A stretch of DNA of 21,299 bases from JACRAO01 sp964490895 (GTDB taxonomy: Bacteria; Bdellovibrionota; UBA1018): positions 1-21,299 of the forward strand of contig CAZBEI010000059.1 in NCBI GenBank assembly GCA_964490895.1, given 5' to 3'. Numbering within the stretch: position 1 is the first letter of the stretch; each line of letters begins with the position of its first letter. Under the pieces are notes generated by a model. The model searched no databases. It worked only from the letters and a program-made list of their open reading frames with translations, and was not told the DNA's origin. Positions 13,518 through 20,706 of the stretch are shown in pieces. The position numbers and the translations under genes were made by a program.

Positions 13518-14994
13518 AGGTTTTTTTACTCAACATGCTCAAGCCCTCAAGGAGTCTCAGAGTTGGACGCAAGAGAGTGTCTCCAAAAAGAATATGGACT
13601 TTGTCATTTTTAACTGCTTTGACCTGTTTGTAGAGGTACCACTCGTTTTTTATTTTATAAAAGTGGTTTAAGTTTTTATCTAAAGTGAGAATGAGAATCA
13701 CGTCTGGATTTCTTTGGATTGCATCTTCGAGTGAGGGCTTAGGGTAGGAAGTGAGAGAGTCTGAGTAAACATTGGTGGCGCCAATGGTTTCTAAAGCTTC
13801 GTGCAAGAACGATTTTTTTCCGACAACGACCAAGGGATGATCTCCAATTTGGAGAAGTACTTTTAGTTTTTTATGATTTTTAGATTTGAGTTGTATGTTC
13901 GCAATTCCACGCTTGAGTTGTTCAGCCATTTTTTCGCCCAGAGATTTTTTGCCAAGTGCACGACTCACTATGGAGATAGATTCGAAAATGTCTCTAAAGG
14001 ACTGTGTGTTTACCACTAAAACAGGCACACCCAGCTCCCTCAAATGTAAAACTTGGTCTTTAGGGTTTCCGTCTTGGGTCGCCAAGACCAGATCGGGCTT
14101 GAGAGCCTGAATTTGCTCAATATTAAATCTAAAATACGGTCCAATGGAGGGCTTTTCTTTTAGTTTGGGCGGATAATCTGTATATTCGCTCACGCCAATG
14201 ATTTTTTCAGTTTCACTTCCCAAAAAATCAGCTGCAAGTTCTCCAAGAGAGGGAGCCAACGTAATGATCTTTTGGGGTTCAGAGGTCAGTTGGAGAGTGG
14301 TGCCAGTGGTGTCTGTGATGGAACAGGGAAATTGCGCAAAGGCATTTGGAATAAGGGCATTTAGTAGAAATGCCTTTATAAAGATAAGAAAAAATAGGAA
14401 TAAAAATGTTTTTTCCTTACCTTCGAGTAAGGAGTCTAGGTTTTTTTCATGTTTTAAAATAATGACAAAAAATAAACCCATGAGTACAAAAAGGTGTTCG
14501 CCAGGTGGGTAAAGCACAAATTGAGCAGCCAACATGAATAAAATTCCAATCAAGCTCGAAACAGATCCCACTCGGTTTTGCAAAAAGCTTAAGGCATATC
14601 CCAAAGCTCCCGCGAGAGCCGCAAGGGGAGACAACACTAAGATCACTCCAAAACCTGTGGCGACTCCTTTGCCTCCTCTAAATTTTAACCAGGGACTATA
14701 ACAGTGACCTAGAACTGAAATAAATCCCGTAAACCATAAGTCAAAAGAAGGAGGTGCACCCCCTATTTTAAATAAAAGCAAAGGGAGAATACCCTTCAAA
14801 ACATCACATAAAAAAGTCAGCGCGCCAGTGGGCCAGAATCCAAACACTCGACTGACGTTGGTTGCCCCAATATTTCCGCTTCCCAGTTGGGTGATGTTTT
14901 GGGCGTGAAAAATTCTAGTAAAAACCACTCCAAATGGGATGGATCCCATCAAGAATGCAAAAGCAAAAAAAAACAGAAAAAGCGGGTGAGTCAT
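13510..14994 (-). CDS. Fusion of PlsY acyltransferase and BtuF-like binding protein
   Basis: 494-residue two-part protein. Residues 1-195 are a full-length PlsY (acylphosphate:glycerol-3-phosphate acyltransferase, inner membrane): GSIPFG (17-22), LGSGNIGATNVSR (37-49), KFRGGKGVATG (104-114) and LKHEKN (180-185). Residues 196-220 are hydrophobic and end in PNAFA, like a signal peptide with an SPase I site. Residues 221-494 are a BtuF/cobalamin-type substrate-binding protein: PQKIITLAPSLGEL, IIGVSEYTDYP, IQALKPDLVLA and the C-terminal lobe. There is no stop and no ATG, GTG or TTG at the junction, so the second part cannot easily be translated alone. PlsY's C-terminus is cytoplasmic in characterised members, so the extra helix would place the binding domain in the periplasm. 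Start ATG overlaps the lgt stop (ATGA). Confidence 0.88.
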   Translation of the reverse strand: MTHPLFLFFFAFAFLMGSIPFGVVFTRIFHAQNITQLGSGNIGATNVSRVFGFWPTGALTFLCDVLKGILPLLLFKIGGAPPSFDLWFTGFISVLGHCYSPWLKFRGGKGVATGFGVILVLSPLAALAGALGYALSFLQNRVGSVSSLIGILFMLAAQFVLYPPGEHLFVLMGLFFVIILKHEKNLDSLLEGKEKTFLFLFFLIFIKAFLLNALIPNAFAQFPCSITDTTGTTLQLTSEPQKIITLAPSLGELAADFLGSETEKIIGVSEYTDYPPKLKEKPSIGPYFRFNIEQIQALKPDLVLATQDGNPKDQVLHLRELGVPVLVVNTQSFRDIFESISIVSRALGKKSLGEKMAEQLKRGIANIQLKSKNHKKLKVLLQIGDHPLVVVGKKSFLHEALETIGATNVYSDSLTSYPKPSLEDAIQRNPDVILILTLDKNLNHFYKIKNEWYLYKQVKAVKNDKVHILFGDTLLRPTLRLLEGLSMLSKKTYE

Positions 14995-15764
14995 TTGCGC
15001 TCAACTTGTTTCATTCGATACAGAAGAGCAATGATTGCTCCCAAAATTACCAAAATTGAAATGAACTGACTGGTAGAGAGGATGTCTTCGATGATAAAGC
15101 CACGGATCAAGTCTCCTCGGTAAATTTCGACAATGCTCCGAATGATAGGGTAGGCGATAAAATAGGTGAGCACAACTTGCCCGTCAAATATTTTATGTTT
15201 AAAAGTCCAAAGCAGACCTAAAAATAAAATAAACAAAGTAAATGCCTCATAGAGTTGTGTGGGGTGTAAGTGGATACCCCGCATGGCTGGTTCTACGAGT
15301 TCAGAGTGAAACACAATTCCCCAGGAGGTTCCTGTGGGTTTTCCATAACAACAACCAGCAAGCAGGCAGCCCAATCTTCCCAGGGAGTGTGCTAGAACCA
15401 ATCCCGGAGATAAAACATCCAACCCTTTCCAGGCTGGAATTTTCCATTTTTTAAAATACCAAATTGCAAAAGGGGTCACCGCCAGAAGTCCGCCAAAGAA
15501 GACAAAGCCACCTTCCCAGACTTTAAAAAAACTGAGAGGATCCGCGGCAAAATCAGAGATTCGGGTGATTCCATAAAGAATACGAGAACCAGCAAAGCCA
15601 ACAAGGAGGCACCAAAAAGCAAGGTCTACAATTTTTTCTGGGTCTAGATCGGATTTGAGGGCAAGTTTTTTTAAAACGTAAACTGCCCCTAAAAAACCCA
15701 AAGCAATCATCAGGCCGTAGCCATGGATGGGGATCGGTCCAATTTGTAAAAGAATGGGTAGCAT
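14991..15764 (-). CDS. lgt: Prolipoprotein diacylglyceryl transferase (Lgt)
   Basis: Inner-membrane enzyme that transfers diacylglycerol from phosphatidylglycerol to the lipobox cysteine of prolipoproteins. I start at MLPILLQIGPIPIHGYGLM, which fits Lgt N-termini; the frame is open to 15842, but those 26 residues overlap hemW and are not Lgt-like. The 257-residue product has multiple transmembrane helices, the HGYGLM motif, the GSRILYG region, the signature LAHSLGRLGCLLAGCCYGKP and HPTQLYEA. GCLLAGCCYG is the Cys-rich variant of the signature. The stop overlaps the plsY-btuF start by 4 bp and hemW ends about 40 bp upstream. Confidence 0.95.
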   Translation of the reverse strand: MLPILLQIGPIPIHGYGLMIALGFLGAVYVLKKLALKSDLDPEKIVDLAFWCLLVGFAGSRILYGITRISDFAADPLSFFKVWEGGFVFFGGLLAVTPFAIWYFKKWKIPAWKGLDVLSPGLVLAHSLGRLGCLLAGCCYGKPTGTSWGIVFHSELVEPAMRGIHLHPTQLYEAFTLFILFLGLLWTFKHKIFDGQVVLTYFIAYPIIRSIVEIYRGDLIRGFIIEDILSTSQFISILVILGAIIALLYRMKQVERK

Positions 15765-15804
15765 AGAGTTCAAAGACTCTCTCAATTTGAGAGCAAAATC
15801 AATT

Positions 15805-16920
15805 TTAAACGAAATATTTGACGATTTGGTCTGAGAGGGCAAACCCTCTGGGGGTCAGTCTAAAGTTATTTTTATTTTCAGGGTGGGGTTCGATCAAGTT
15901 TTCTGATTCAAATTTGTTTAACCAAGCTATTTGTTTTTCAGCTTGGATCCAAGCTCGTGGGGCACCTTCGTTTAACCTAAGTGCGAGCATCCATTGTTCA
16001 AGCTTGATTTGTTCAGGGGAGAGAGTTTCTTCGCACTCTATAGGGAGAGTTTTATTTTTGAGGGAGTCAGCGTAGCGATGGAGGGAGGAAAAATTTTTCC
16101 AGCGTTTTTTTAGAACTTTATCATACGAATGCGCCGAAGGGCCAAGCCCCAAATAAGACCCTCCTTTCCAATAGTTTAGATTGTGCTGAGACCTCAAGCC
16201 TGGTTTGGAAAAATTAGAGATTTCGTAGTGTTCAAATCCTTTGGAGGTCATCCATTGATCGATAAAAAGGAGATGAGAAAGTTGTGTCTCTTCGTTTGGC
16301 AAGTCTTTGTACATCGGGTGATGCTTGGCAAGGGTCAGCAGGTAGCAACTCAGATGGGTGATTGGAAAACGAGTGAGTGTAGTCAAATGACTTTCTAAGT
16401 CCTCTAGGGTTTGCTCTGGCACACCACACAAAAGATCTGTTGAGGCATTTTTTATTCCAGCATTAAATAAATCCTCTAAAGCTTGGAGTGCTTGGTTGGC
16501 ATTGTGGACTCTGCCCAAAAGTTTGAGGTGAGTTTCGTTCAGGGATTGAACACCAAGGCTCACGCGATTGACTCCGAGAGTTTTATATTTTTTTATATTT
16601 TCAAAATTTAGAGAAGAAGGGTTGGCCTCAATCGTCCACTCCGTTTCGGGCGAAATGTGGGCTAAGAAATTTGATGTAGACAAAATTTTTTCCATCTCCT
16701 CCGGAGGAGTCATGCTTGGAGTGCCTCCCCCCATAAAAACAGTTTTGAGCTTGGGTGCAAGCGAGGGCTTGAGGATCTCAAGTTCTGTTTGGAGGGCTCT
16801 CTCGAACTGCTTGGGGTCTCCCTCTTGAGTTCGACTCCGACCCAGCGAATAAAAATCACAATAATGGCATTTGGTTTCGCAAAAGGGAAAGTGGATGTAG
16901 AGGGATTCGAAGTAGGGCAT
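15805..16920 (-). CDS. hemW: Radical SAM haem-trafficking protein HemW
   Basis: Radical SAM protein of 371 residues, formerly annotated as coproporphyrinogen dehydrogenase-like; HemW binds haem and is thought to insert it into target proteins. The cluster motif CETKCHYC (C-x3-C-x2-C, the HemW/HemN spacing) is near the N-terminus, followed by MGGGTPS, TIEANPSSL, GVNRVSLGVQSL, TDLLCGVPEQ, the HNLNYW motif and YLGLGPSAHS. HNLNYW is characteristic of HemW rather than HemN. I start at MPYFESLYIHFPFC; an upstream in-frame ATG at 16962 adds 14 unrelated residues and would begin upstream of the best promoter. First gene of the minus-strand run. Confidence 0.93.
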   Translation of the reverse strand: MPYFESLYIHFPFCETKCHYCDFYSLGRSRTQEGDPKQFERALQTELEILKPSLAPKLKTVFMGGGTPSMTPPEEMEKILSTSNFLAHISPETEWTIEANPSSLNFENIKKYKTLGVNRVSLGVQSLNETHLKLLGRVHNANQALQALEDLFNAGIKNASTDLLCGVPEQTLEDLESHLTTLTRFPITHLSCYLLTLAKHHPMYKDLPNEETQLSHLLFIDQWMTSKGFEHYEISNFSKPGLRSQHNLNYWKGGSYLGLGPSAHSYDKVLKKRWKNFSSLHRYADSLKNKTLPIECEETLSPEQIKLEQWMLALRLNEGAPRAWIQAEKQIAWLNKFESENLIEPHPENKNNFRLTPRGFALSDQIVKYFV

Positions 16921-16929
16921 GGGGAGGGT

Positions 16930-16958
16930 GTAATATTCTGTTCTATATAGAAAAGCAA
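16930..16958 (-). promoter_or_regulatory. hemW operon promoter
   Basis: On the minus strand, TTGCTT (16958-16953), 17-bp spacer, TATTAC (16935-16930). The predicted transcription start, about 16923, is about 3 nt upstream of the hemW ATG at 16920. Nothing resembling a Shine-Dalgarno precedes that ATG (the sequence is C-rich). The match is moderate. Confidence 0.45.
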
Positions 16959-16985
16959 GCACCTCAGATTTTATTCCCCTTTTAA

Positions 16986-17028
16986 TTTACATGATGTCTA
17001 AATTACGTGTATAATTAGACATCATGTA
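16986..17028 (+). promoter_or_regulatory. Promoter with 14-bp palindrome over the ATPase start
   Basis: TTTACA (16986-16991), 18-bp spacer, consensus TATAAT (17010-17015); predicted transcription start about 17022, 2 nt before the ATG at 17024. A perfect inverted repeat, TACATGATGTCTAA (16988-17001) and TTAGACATCATGTA (17015-17028), is separated by 13 bp. Its left arm overlaps the -35 box, its right arm covers the last -10 base, the transcription start and the start codon. Because the left arm lies upstream of the transcription start, it is more likely a DNA-binding site than an RNA hairpin. Confidence 0.7.
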
Positions 17029-18181
17029 TCAAAGATTACTTTCTGACAAATTTCTAAAAACATCTAAAAATATTCTGCTTTTAGGGCCCCGGCAAACAGG
17101 TAAATCGACACTCATCCAGAGTCTCAATCCAGACCTTACAATCAATTTGGCTCTGGAACAGACTTTTCTAGACTTTTCAGCACAACCGGATTTGATTGAA
17201 AAAATGATCCAACATTCAGAGCCGACTTCTATTTTTATCGATGAAATTCAACGCCTTCCCAGTCTCCTCAATACGATTCAGGTGATTTTGGACAAAGCCC
17301 CAAAAAAATATAGATTTTTTTTGACAGGCTCAAGTGCGAGAAAGCTCAAGCGTGGGGGGGCTAATCTACTCCCAGGCCGGGTTATTAGCTTTCAATTAGG
17401 TCCATTGTCTGCCGATGAAATGGGAGCAGATCTTATATTGGATGATGCATTGGTATATGGGACTCTCCCTGGAATTGTTTCTGAACAAAAACAAAGAGAC
17501 AAAAGGGATCTCCTTCGAACTTATGCTTCAACCTATCTTAAGGAAGAAATCCAATCTGAAGCTTTAACTAAAAACATTGAAGGCTTTGCACGATTTTTAT
17601 TTGTGGCTGCCTCAAAATCTGGAGAGTTTCTTGATTTTTCAAAACTAGGCGTTCTTGCGTCCATTAATCAGAAAACCAGTTCACGGTTTTTTGAGATCCT
17701 TGAGGACACACTCATCGTAACTAGGATCAATGCTTTCTCACGGAATGAAACCCGAAGATTGGTCCAGCACCCGAAGTTTTATTTTTTTGACAATGGAGTA
17801 CTCAATGGATTGCTTAAAAACTTTACCCTGTCCGAAGACAGGAAAGGCTTTCTATTTGAGCACTTCATGATCAATCAAATCATAACGACCCATTTTATCC
17901 AAGGTGAACCTGCAAGACTTTCGACCTATAGAACTGAAGCAGGAAATGAGGTTGATCTTTTGATTGAAAAAGATGGAGACTTCATGTGTGTTGAAATCAA
18001 ATCTAGCCGACGTCTCGGGAGCAAAGACTTTTCTGGACTCTATGGTTTTGCTGACCATTATGGGAAAAAACACCGGTTCATACTGCTGTATGACGGAAAT
18101 CATGCCTACCAGGAGAATTTTATTGAGGTCCTTCCTTGGCAAAAAGCCTTGAAAGAGATTTCAGCATTTATTGGCGACTGA
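17024..18181 (+). CDS. AAA-type ATPase with C-terminal DUF4143 (nuclease-like) domain
   Basis: 385-residue member of the widespread, horizontally spread family of ATP-binding proteins with DUF4143. Walker A GPRQTGKS is at 21-28; Walker B SIFIDEIQRLP at about 69-79; sensor-like FFLTGSSARKL; then LPGRVISFQLGPLS. The C-terminal domain carries EAGNEVDLLIEKDGDFMCVEIKSSRR (about residues 305-330), a PD-(D/E)xK-like pattern with Asp and E-x-K. I see no helix-turn-helix. Function is not established for the family; roles in defence, stress or selfish persistence have been considered. It stands alone behind its own palindromic promoter, divergent from hemW. Confidence 0.88.
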   Translation: MYQRLLSDKFLKTSKNILLLGPRQTGKSTLIQSLNPDLTINLALEQTFLDFSAQPDLIEKMIQHSEPTSIFIDEIQRLPSLLNTIQVILDKAPKKYRFFLTGSSARKLKRGGANLLPGRVISFQLGPLSADEMGADLILDDALVYGTLPGIVSEQKQRDKRDLLRTYASTYLKEEIQSEALTKNIEGFARFLFVAASKSGEFLDFSKLGVLASINQKTSSRFFEILEDTLIVTRINAFSRNETRRLVQHPKFYFFDNGVLNGLLKNFTLSEDRKGFLFEHFMINQIITTHFIQGEPARLSTYRTEAGNEVDLLIEKDGDFMCVEIKSSRRLGSKDFSGLYGFADHYGKKHRFILLYDGNHAYQENFIEVLPWQKALKEISAFIGD

Positions 18182-18332
18182 ACCTGAACAATCTCAAATA
18201 AGAGTGCATTTTTGCCACTTGTAAAGCGGTGTCTCTTTGTCCCTTTCCTGATTTTTTAGAGAGGATTTGTTGGCATCCTAATTGCTTAGAGACACAAGGT
18301 GGTCATTGGGGGCCACACGAAAAGGGGGATCT

Positions 18333-19244
18333 ATGAAATCGATTTTATTTAAAATAGCTTTATTTACTTTTATTTTAAGTGCTATGCCTACTGCAAAGGC
18401 AGATCATATTGGGCCGATTAATCCAAATCTACAGGCCTTAGTCGAGTTGATTCAAAGAGACAAGGCTTTGGTAAATGACGCAATCGCTGCGGCAAAGGTC
18501 AATCAGTCTAAGCTTGCCATGATTAAACTGAGGCAGATTCAAGTAGATACAGTCAGCATCCCTGAGAGTCCATCAAAGCCTGTTTTGCAAAATAGGCTTG
18601 TTGTTGCGATTCAAAAAGTGATGGATCGAAGCATTCCACCACTAGGAAAAGGAGCACAGATGGAAAATCTTGGGCGTGAGCTTTTGAGTATTTTGGATCA
18701 GATTTTAGAAGAAAATAGCCGCCCTGTAGACCCACCCCTTGAGCAAAATTTAGAGGGGGCTTTGGTAGGGGTCAGGCAAGTGGTGTCTTTGCTAGATGCG
18801 GGCGAATTGGAGAGAGCGGCTCGTAAGGTGGAAGCACTGAAAGCTCTGCTCGCTCGTTATCCATTAGAGAACGCTTTGCAAGGAGCCAAACTCAGTTTAG
18901 ATCTGATGCAGGAAAAACTCCTAGATCCAAATCTCAGTCTAGCCGAAAAGGCTATCATTGTAGACGAGGCCGCTAATGAATTTGAAGCCGCAGTTCGAAG
19001 CTCTGAGGCTTTTGCCAGAGAGCACGTGCCGGTGGAGCGTCAGATCTCGCTCGTGTGCGAGAGTCGCGAATTTAAGCACACTAACTGCAGCGCTGGGGGA
19101 TTGAGAATCACACGTGTAGTGCTTGCTGCCCGGTATTCTAATAAAAAATGTATTCTCAATTCGAGCTTTGGAATCAATGGTGACAACACAGCCATTTGGG
19201 TTGATGGAGGCTGTCGGGGGTTGTTTACGGTAAGCGGATTTTGA
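18333..19244 (+). CDS. Secreted protein with C-terminal DUF3011-like domain
   Basis: 303 residues starting at MKSILFKIALFTFILSA, a clear signal peptide cleaved after about residue 24 (PTAKA|DHIGP), so the mature protein is periplasmic or secreted. An AGGGGGA Shine-Dalgarno lies just upstream of this ATG, which decides against the in-frame ATG at 18282. Residues about 25-235 are predicted largely helical, with leucine/alanine-rich stretches. The final 65 residues, LVCESREFKHTNC...CILNSSFGI...IWVDGGCRG, match the DUF3011 pattern of spaced cysteines and WVD.GCRG.F, a domain thought to be lectin-like. The fusion of a long helical region to DUF3011 is of unknown role; surface or wall binding is an inference. 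Its stop is 5 bp from a convergent gene. Confidence 0.82.
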   Translation: MKSILFKIALFTFILSAMPTAKADHIGPINPNLQALVELIQRDKALVNDAIAAAKVNQSKLAMIKLRQIQVDTVSIPESPSKPVLQNRLVVAIQKVMDRSIPPLGKGAQMENLGRELLSILDQILEENSRPVDPPLEQNLEGALVGVRQVVSLLDAGELERAARKVEALKALLARYPLENALQGAKLSLDLMQEKLLDPNLSLAEKAIIVDEAANEFEAAVRSSEAFAREHVPVERQISLVCESREFKHTNCSAGGLRITRVVLAARYSNKKCILNSSFGINGDNTAIWVDGGCRGLFTVSGF

Positions 19245-19249
19245 GGGGA

Positions 19250-19885
19250 TTAAATCTTATATGCCATTGTGATGCCGTCCCTCACTGGGAGCATCACAGG
19301 CTCGACTCTTGGGTCTTGCTTGACGTGTTTATTAAAAGCAATAATGGCGTAATCTGTGGGGTCTTGCGGGTTTAAGACTCTCCCATTCCAGAGCACGTTA
19401 TCGGCAAGCAGCAACCCCCCTTTTCTCACTTTCGGGACACATGCTTCCCAGTATTTGATATAATTTTCTTTGTCTGCATCTAAGAACACAAGATCCAAGG
19501 GCCCTTCTATCCTCTTTAAAGTTTCGAGAGCAGGCCCCAATCGGAGTGTAATTTTTTTCCCGTGGGGGCTTTTGTCCCAATAGCGCTGTGCTAGCTCAGT
19601 TGCTTTTGGGTCAATATCACAAGTGGTGAGCACTCCATCTTCGGGCAAGGCTTCCGCCATCATCAGAGCGCTATAGCCTGTAAAAGTGCCAATCTCGAGA
19701 ATCCGGCGGGCATTGACTAGTCTTGCCAGTAAGCGAAGAAAAATTCCCTCCAAATGCCCCACTTGCATTTGTGGAGCTTGCATTTTTTCGTAGGTTTCTT
19801 TTGCCAATTCTTGGAAGAGGGCCGGTTCGACTACTGAGTGCTGCTCACAATACTTTTCGAACTGTTTTGGAATGATGGGAACCAT
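19250..19885 (-). CDS. SAM-dependent O-methyltransferase (caffeoyl-CoA type)
   Basis: 211-residue class I methyltransferase of the Methyltransf_3 family. Motif I is RRILEIGTFTGYSALMMAEAL, with the SAM-binding acidic residue in TTCDIDPKA, then LDLVFLDADKENYIKYWE (metal-binding DAD) and LLLADNVLWNGRV, all typical of cation-dependent catechol/caffeoyl-CoA O-methyltransferase-like enzymes. Bacterial members methylate small catechols, but the substrate here is unknown. A good promoter lies directly upstream with only about 6 nt of leader and no Shine-Dalgarno. It is convergent with the DUF3011 gene. Confidence 0.94.
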   Translation of the reverse strand: MVPIIPKQFEKYCEQHSVVEPALFQELAKETYEKMQAPQMQVGHLEGIFLRLLARLVNARRILEIGTFTGYSALMMAEALPEDGVLTTCDIDPKATELAQRYWDKSPHGKKITLRLGPALETLKRIEGPLDLVFLDADKENYIKYWEACVPKVRKGGLLLADNVLWNGRVLNPQDPTDYAIIAFNKHVKQDPRVEPVMLPVRDGITMAYKI

Positions 19886-19897
19886 AAAATTTACATA

Positions 19898-19926
19898 AAA
19901 ATACTGGGTTTTGAACTAAGTGTCAA
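19898..19926 (-). promoter_or_regulatory. O-methyltransferase promoter
   Basis: On the minus strand, consensus TTGACA (19926-19921), 17-bp spacer, TATTTT (19903-19898). Transcription is expected to start near 19891, about 6 nt before the ATG at 19885. Confidence 0.6.
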
Positions 19927-19944
19927 GAGTTGGAAGAATAAATA

Positions 19945-20011
19945 AGTAATCCCTCAGTGGATTGTGGGACTCGGTCCCCCTCCTGCTCCCACAATCCACT
20001 GAGGGATTACT
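19945..20011. repeat. Long palindromic repeat (25-bp perfect arms)
   Basis: Left arm 19945-19969 begins AGTAATCCCTCAGTGGATTG and right arm 19987-20011 is its exact reverse complement, with a 17-nt loop rich in C. A degenerate half copy, ATCCACTGAGGCCTTAC (20442-20458), in the same orientation as the right arm, lies 430 bp away and is preceded by the same GCTCCTGC-like sequence. Probably a small non-autonomous repeat element; as a folded RNA it would be a very stable hairpin. Confidence 0.8.
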
Positions 20012-20430
20012 AAAAGTGGATTAAAAAAGAACCACTTTGTCTGAGTATTTTTAGAGCTGATAAAATAGAGATGAGGCATTGGGTTGCACTGAGAAGCCTT
20101 GACTCCAAGGCAAAGCATTTCAAGTTCGTGAATGAAGTTCTGTGCATATTCAGTTTCATCCTTAAAAACATTGAAATGTGCACGGGCTTCCCCAAGTTGG
20201 ATATCCACGTCTTTCATGTTGAGTTCGTCCTGAGCTTTTAGGCTGATTTCATCATGTGCCTGAGCAAAGATTTTAACTTGCTCACGGATTGATTGGAGAA
20301 GTTTTTCAGGTGTTAAAACAATAGTTTTTTCCAGTATTTCTCCGTTTTTCTCGAGTTGGACTTCAATATTACGAAGATCATGGTTGATATGTTGAGTGAT
20401 TACGTATTCAGGGGCTATGGCTCCCCACAA
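19954..20430 (-). CDS. Hypothetical protein fragment ending in a repeat
   Basis: A 158-residue open frame with a TTG as its only plausible start and no ATG before residue 72. The central part (NIEVQLEKNGEILEKTIVLT to HELEMLCLGVKASQ) is protein-like, with amphipathic helices and no signal peptide or membrane segment; I do not recognise a family. The last residues, VIPQWIVGAGGGPSPTIH, are read entirely from the palindromic repeat, and the frame starts next to the half copy at 20442-20458. It therefore looks like a gene fragment trapped or truncated by repeat elements, rather than an intact gene. Confidence 0.45.
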   Translation of the reverse strand: MWGAIAPEYVITQHINHDLRNIEVQLEKNGEILEKTIVLTPEKLLQSIREQVKIFAQAHDEISLKAQDELNMKDVDIQLGEARAHFNVFKDETEYAQNFIHELEMLCLGVKASQCNPMPHLYFISSKNTQTKWFFFNPLLVIPQWIVGAGGGPSPTIH

Positions 20431-20441
20431 GCGGCTCCTGC

Positions 20442-20458
20442 ATCCACTGAGGCCTTAC
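20442..20458. repeat. Degenerate half copy of the palindromic repeat
   Basis: ATCCACTGAGGCCTTAC resembles the right arm of the palindrome (ATCCACTGAGGGATTAC), with 3 differences in 17. With the left arm at 19945 it forms inverted ends around a segment of about 515 bp. Confidence 0.55.
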
Positions 20459-20706
20459 AAAAAAAATAAAATAGCACTTGACAAGATTTAAGTAAAAACA
20501 AGGGTATTAAAAACAATTATTTTTATTTTTTGAGACTCCATTTTAAAGGGGGTTGTACGTTCATTGACGCCTGTTCTAGAGGGTTTGTTTTTTGCAGTTT
20601 TGTTTTAATAAGCTTTTTAAAATACCTCCGATCTACCGAACAGCCAGACCCCTCGATTTGGCTTTTTAAATATCATGATACAGATATCTCCTAGAGGATA
20701 TTTAAA
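20459..20706. other. AT-rich intergenic region before the HNH gene
   Basis: About 250 bp without a credible ORF. It contains a consensus TTGACA at about 20479 without a properly spaced -10, and near the gene a candidate TTGGCT-N15-TACAGA just upstream of 20690. AGAGGA (20693-20698) is a good Shine-Dalgarno, 8 nt before the ATG at 20707. Confidence 0.45.

Noticed and set aside
14405..14425. Frameshift or missed stop between PlsY and BtuF parts
   Set aside because: A six-base T run is present, but the frame is open through it and both sides keep their family motifs in the same frame with no start codon for a separate btuF. I keep the fusion, with an error as a testable alternative.
18182..18332. 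Inverted GTGTCTCT/AGAGACAC pair upstream of the DUF3011 gene
   Set aside because: Arms are 8 bp with more than 50 bp between them; chance occurrence is likely. No clear promoter was found there either.
20670..20705. Hairpin hiding the HNH gene's ribosome binding site
   Set aside because: The ATATC/GATAT arms are imperfect and the pairing that would cover AGAGGA leaves too small a loop.
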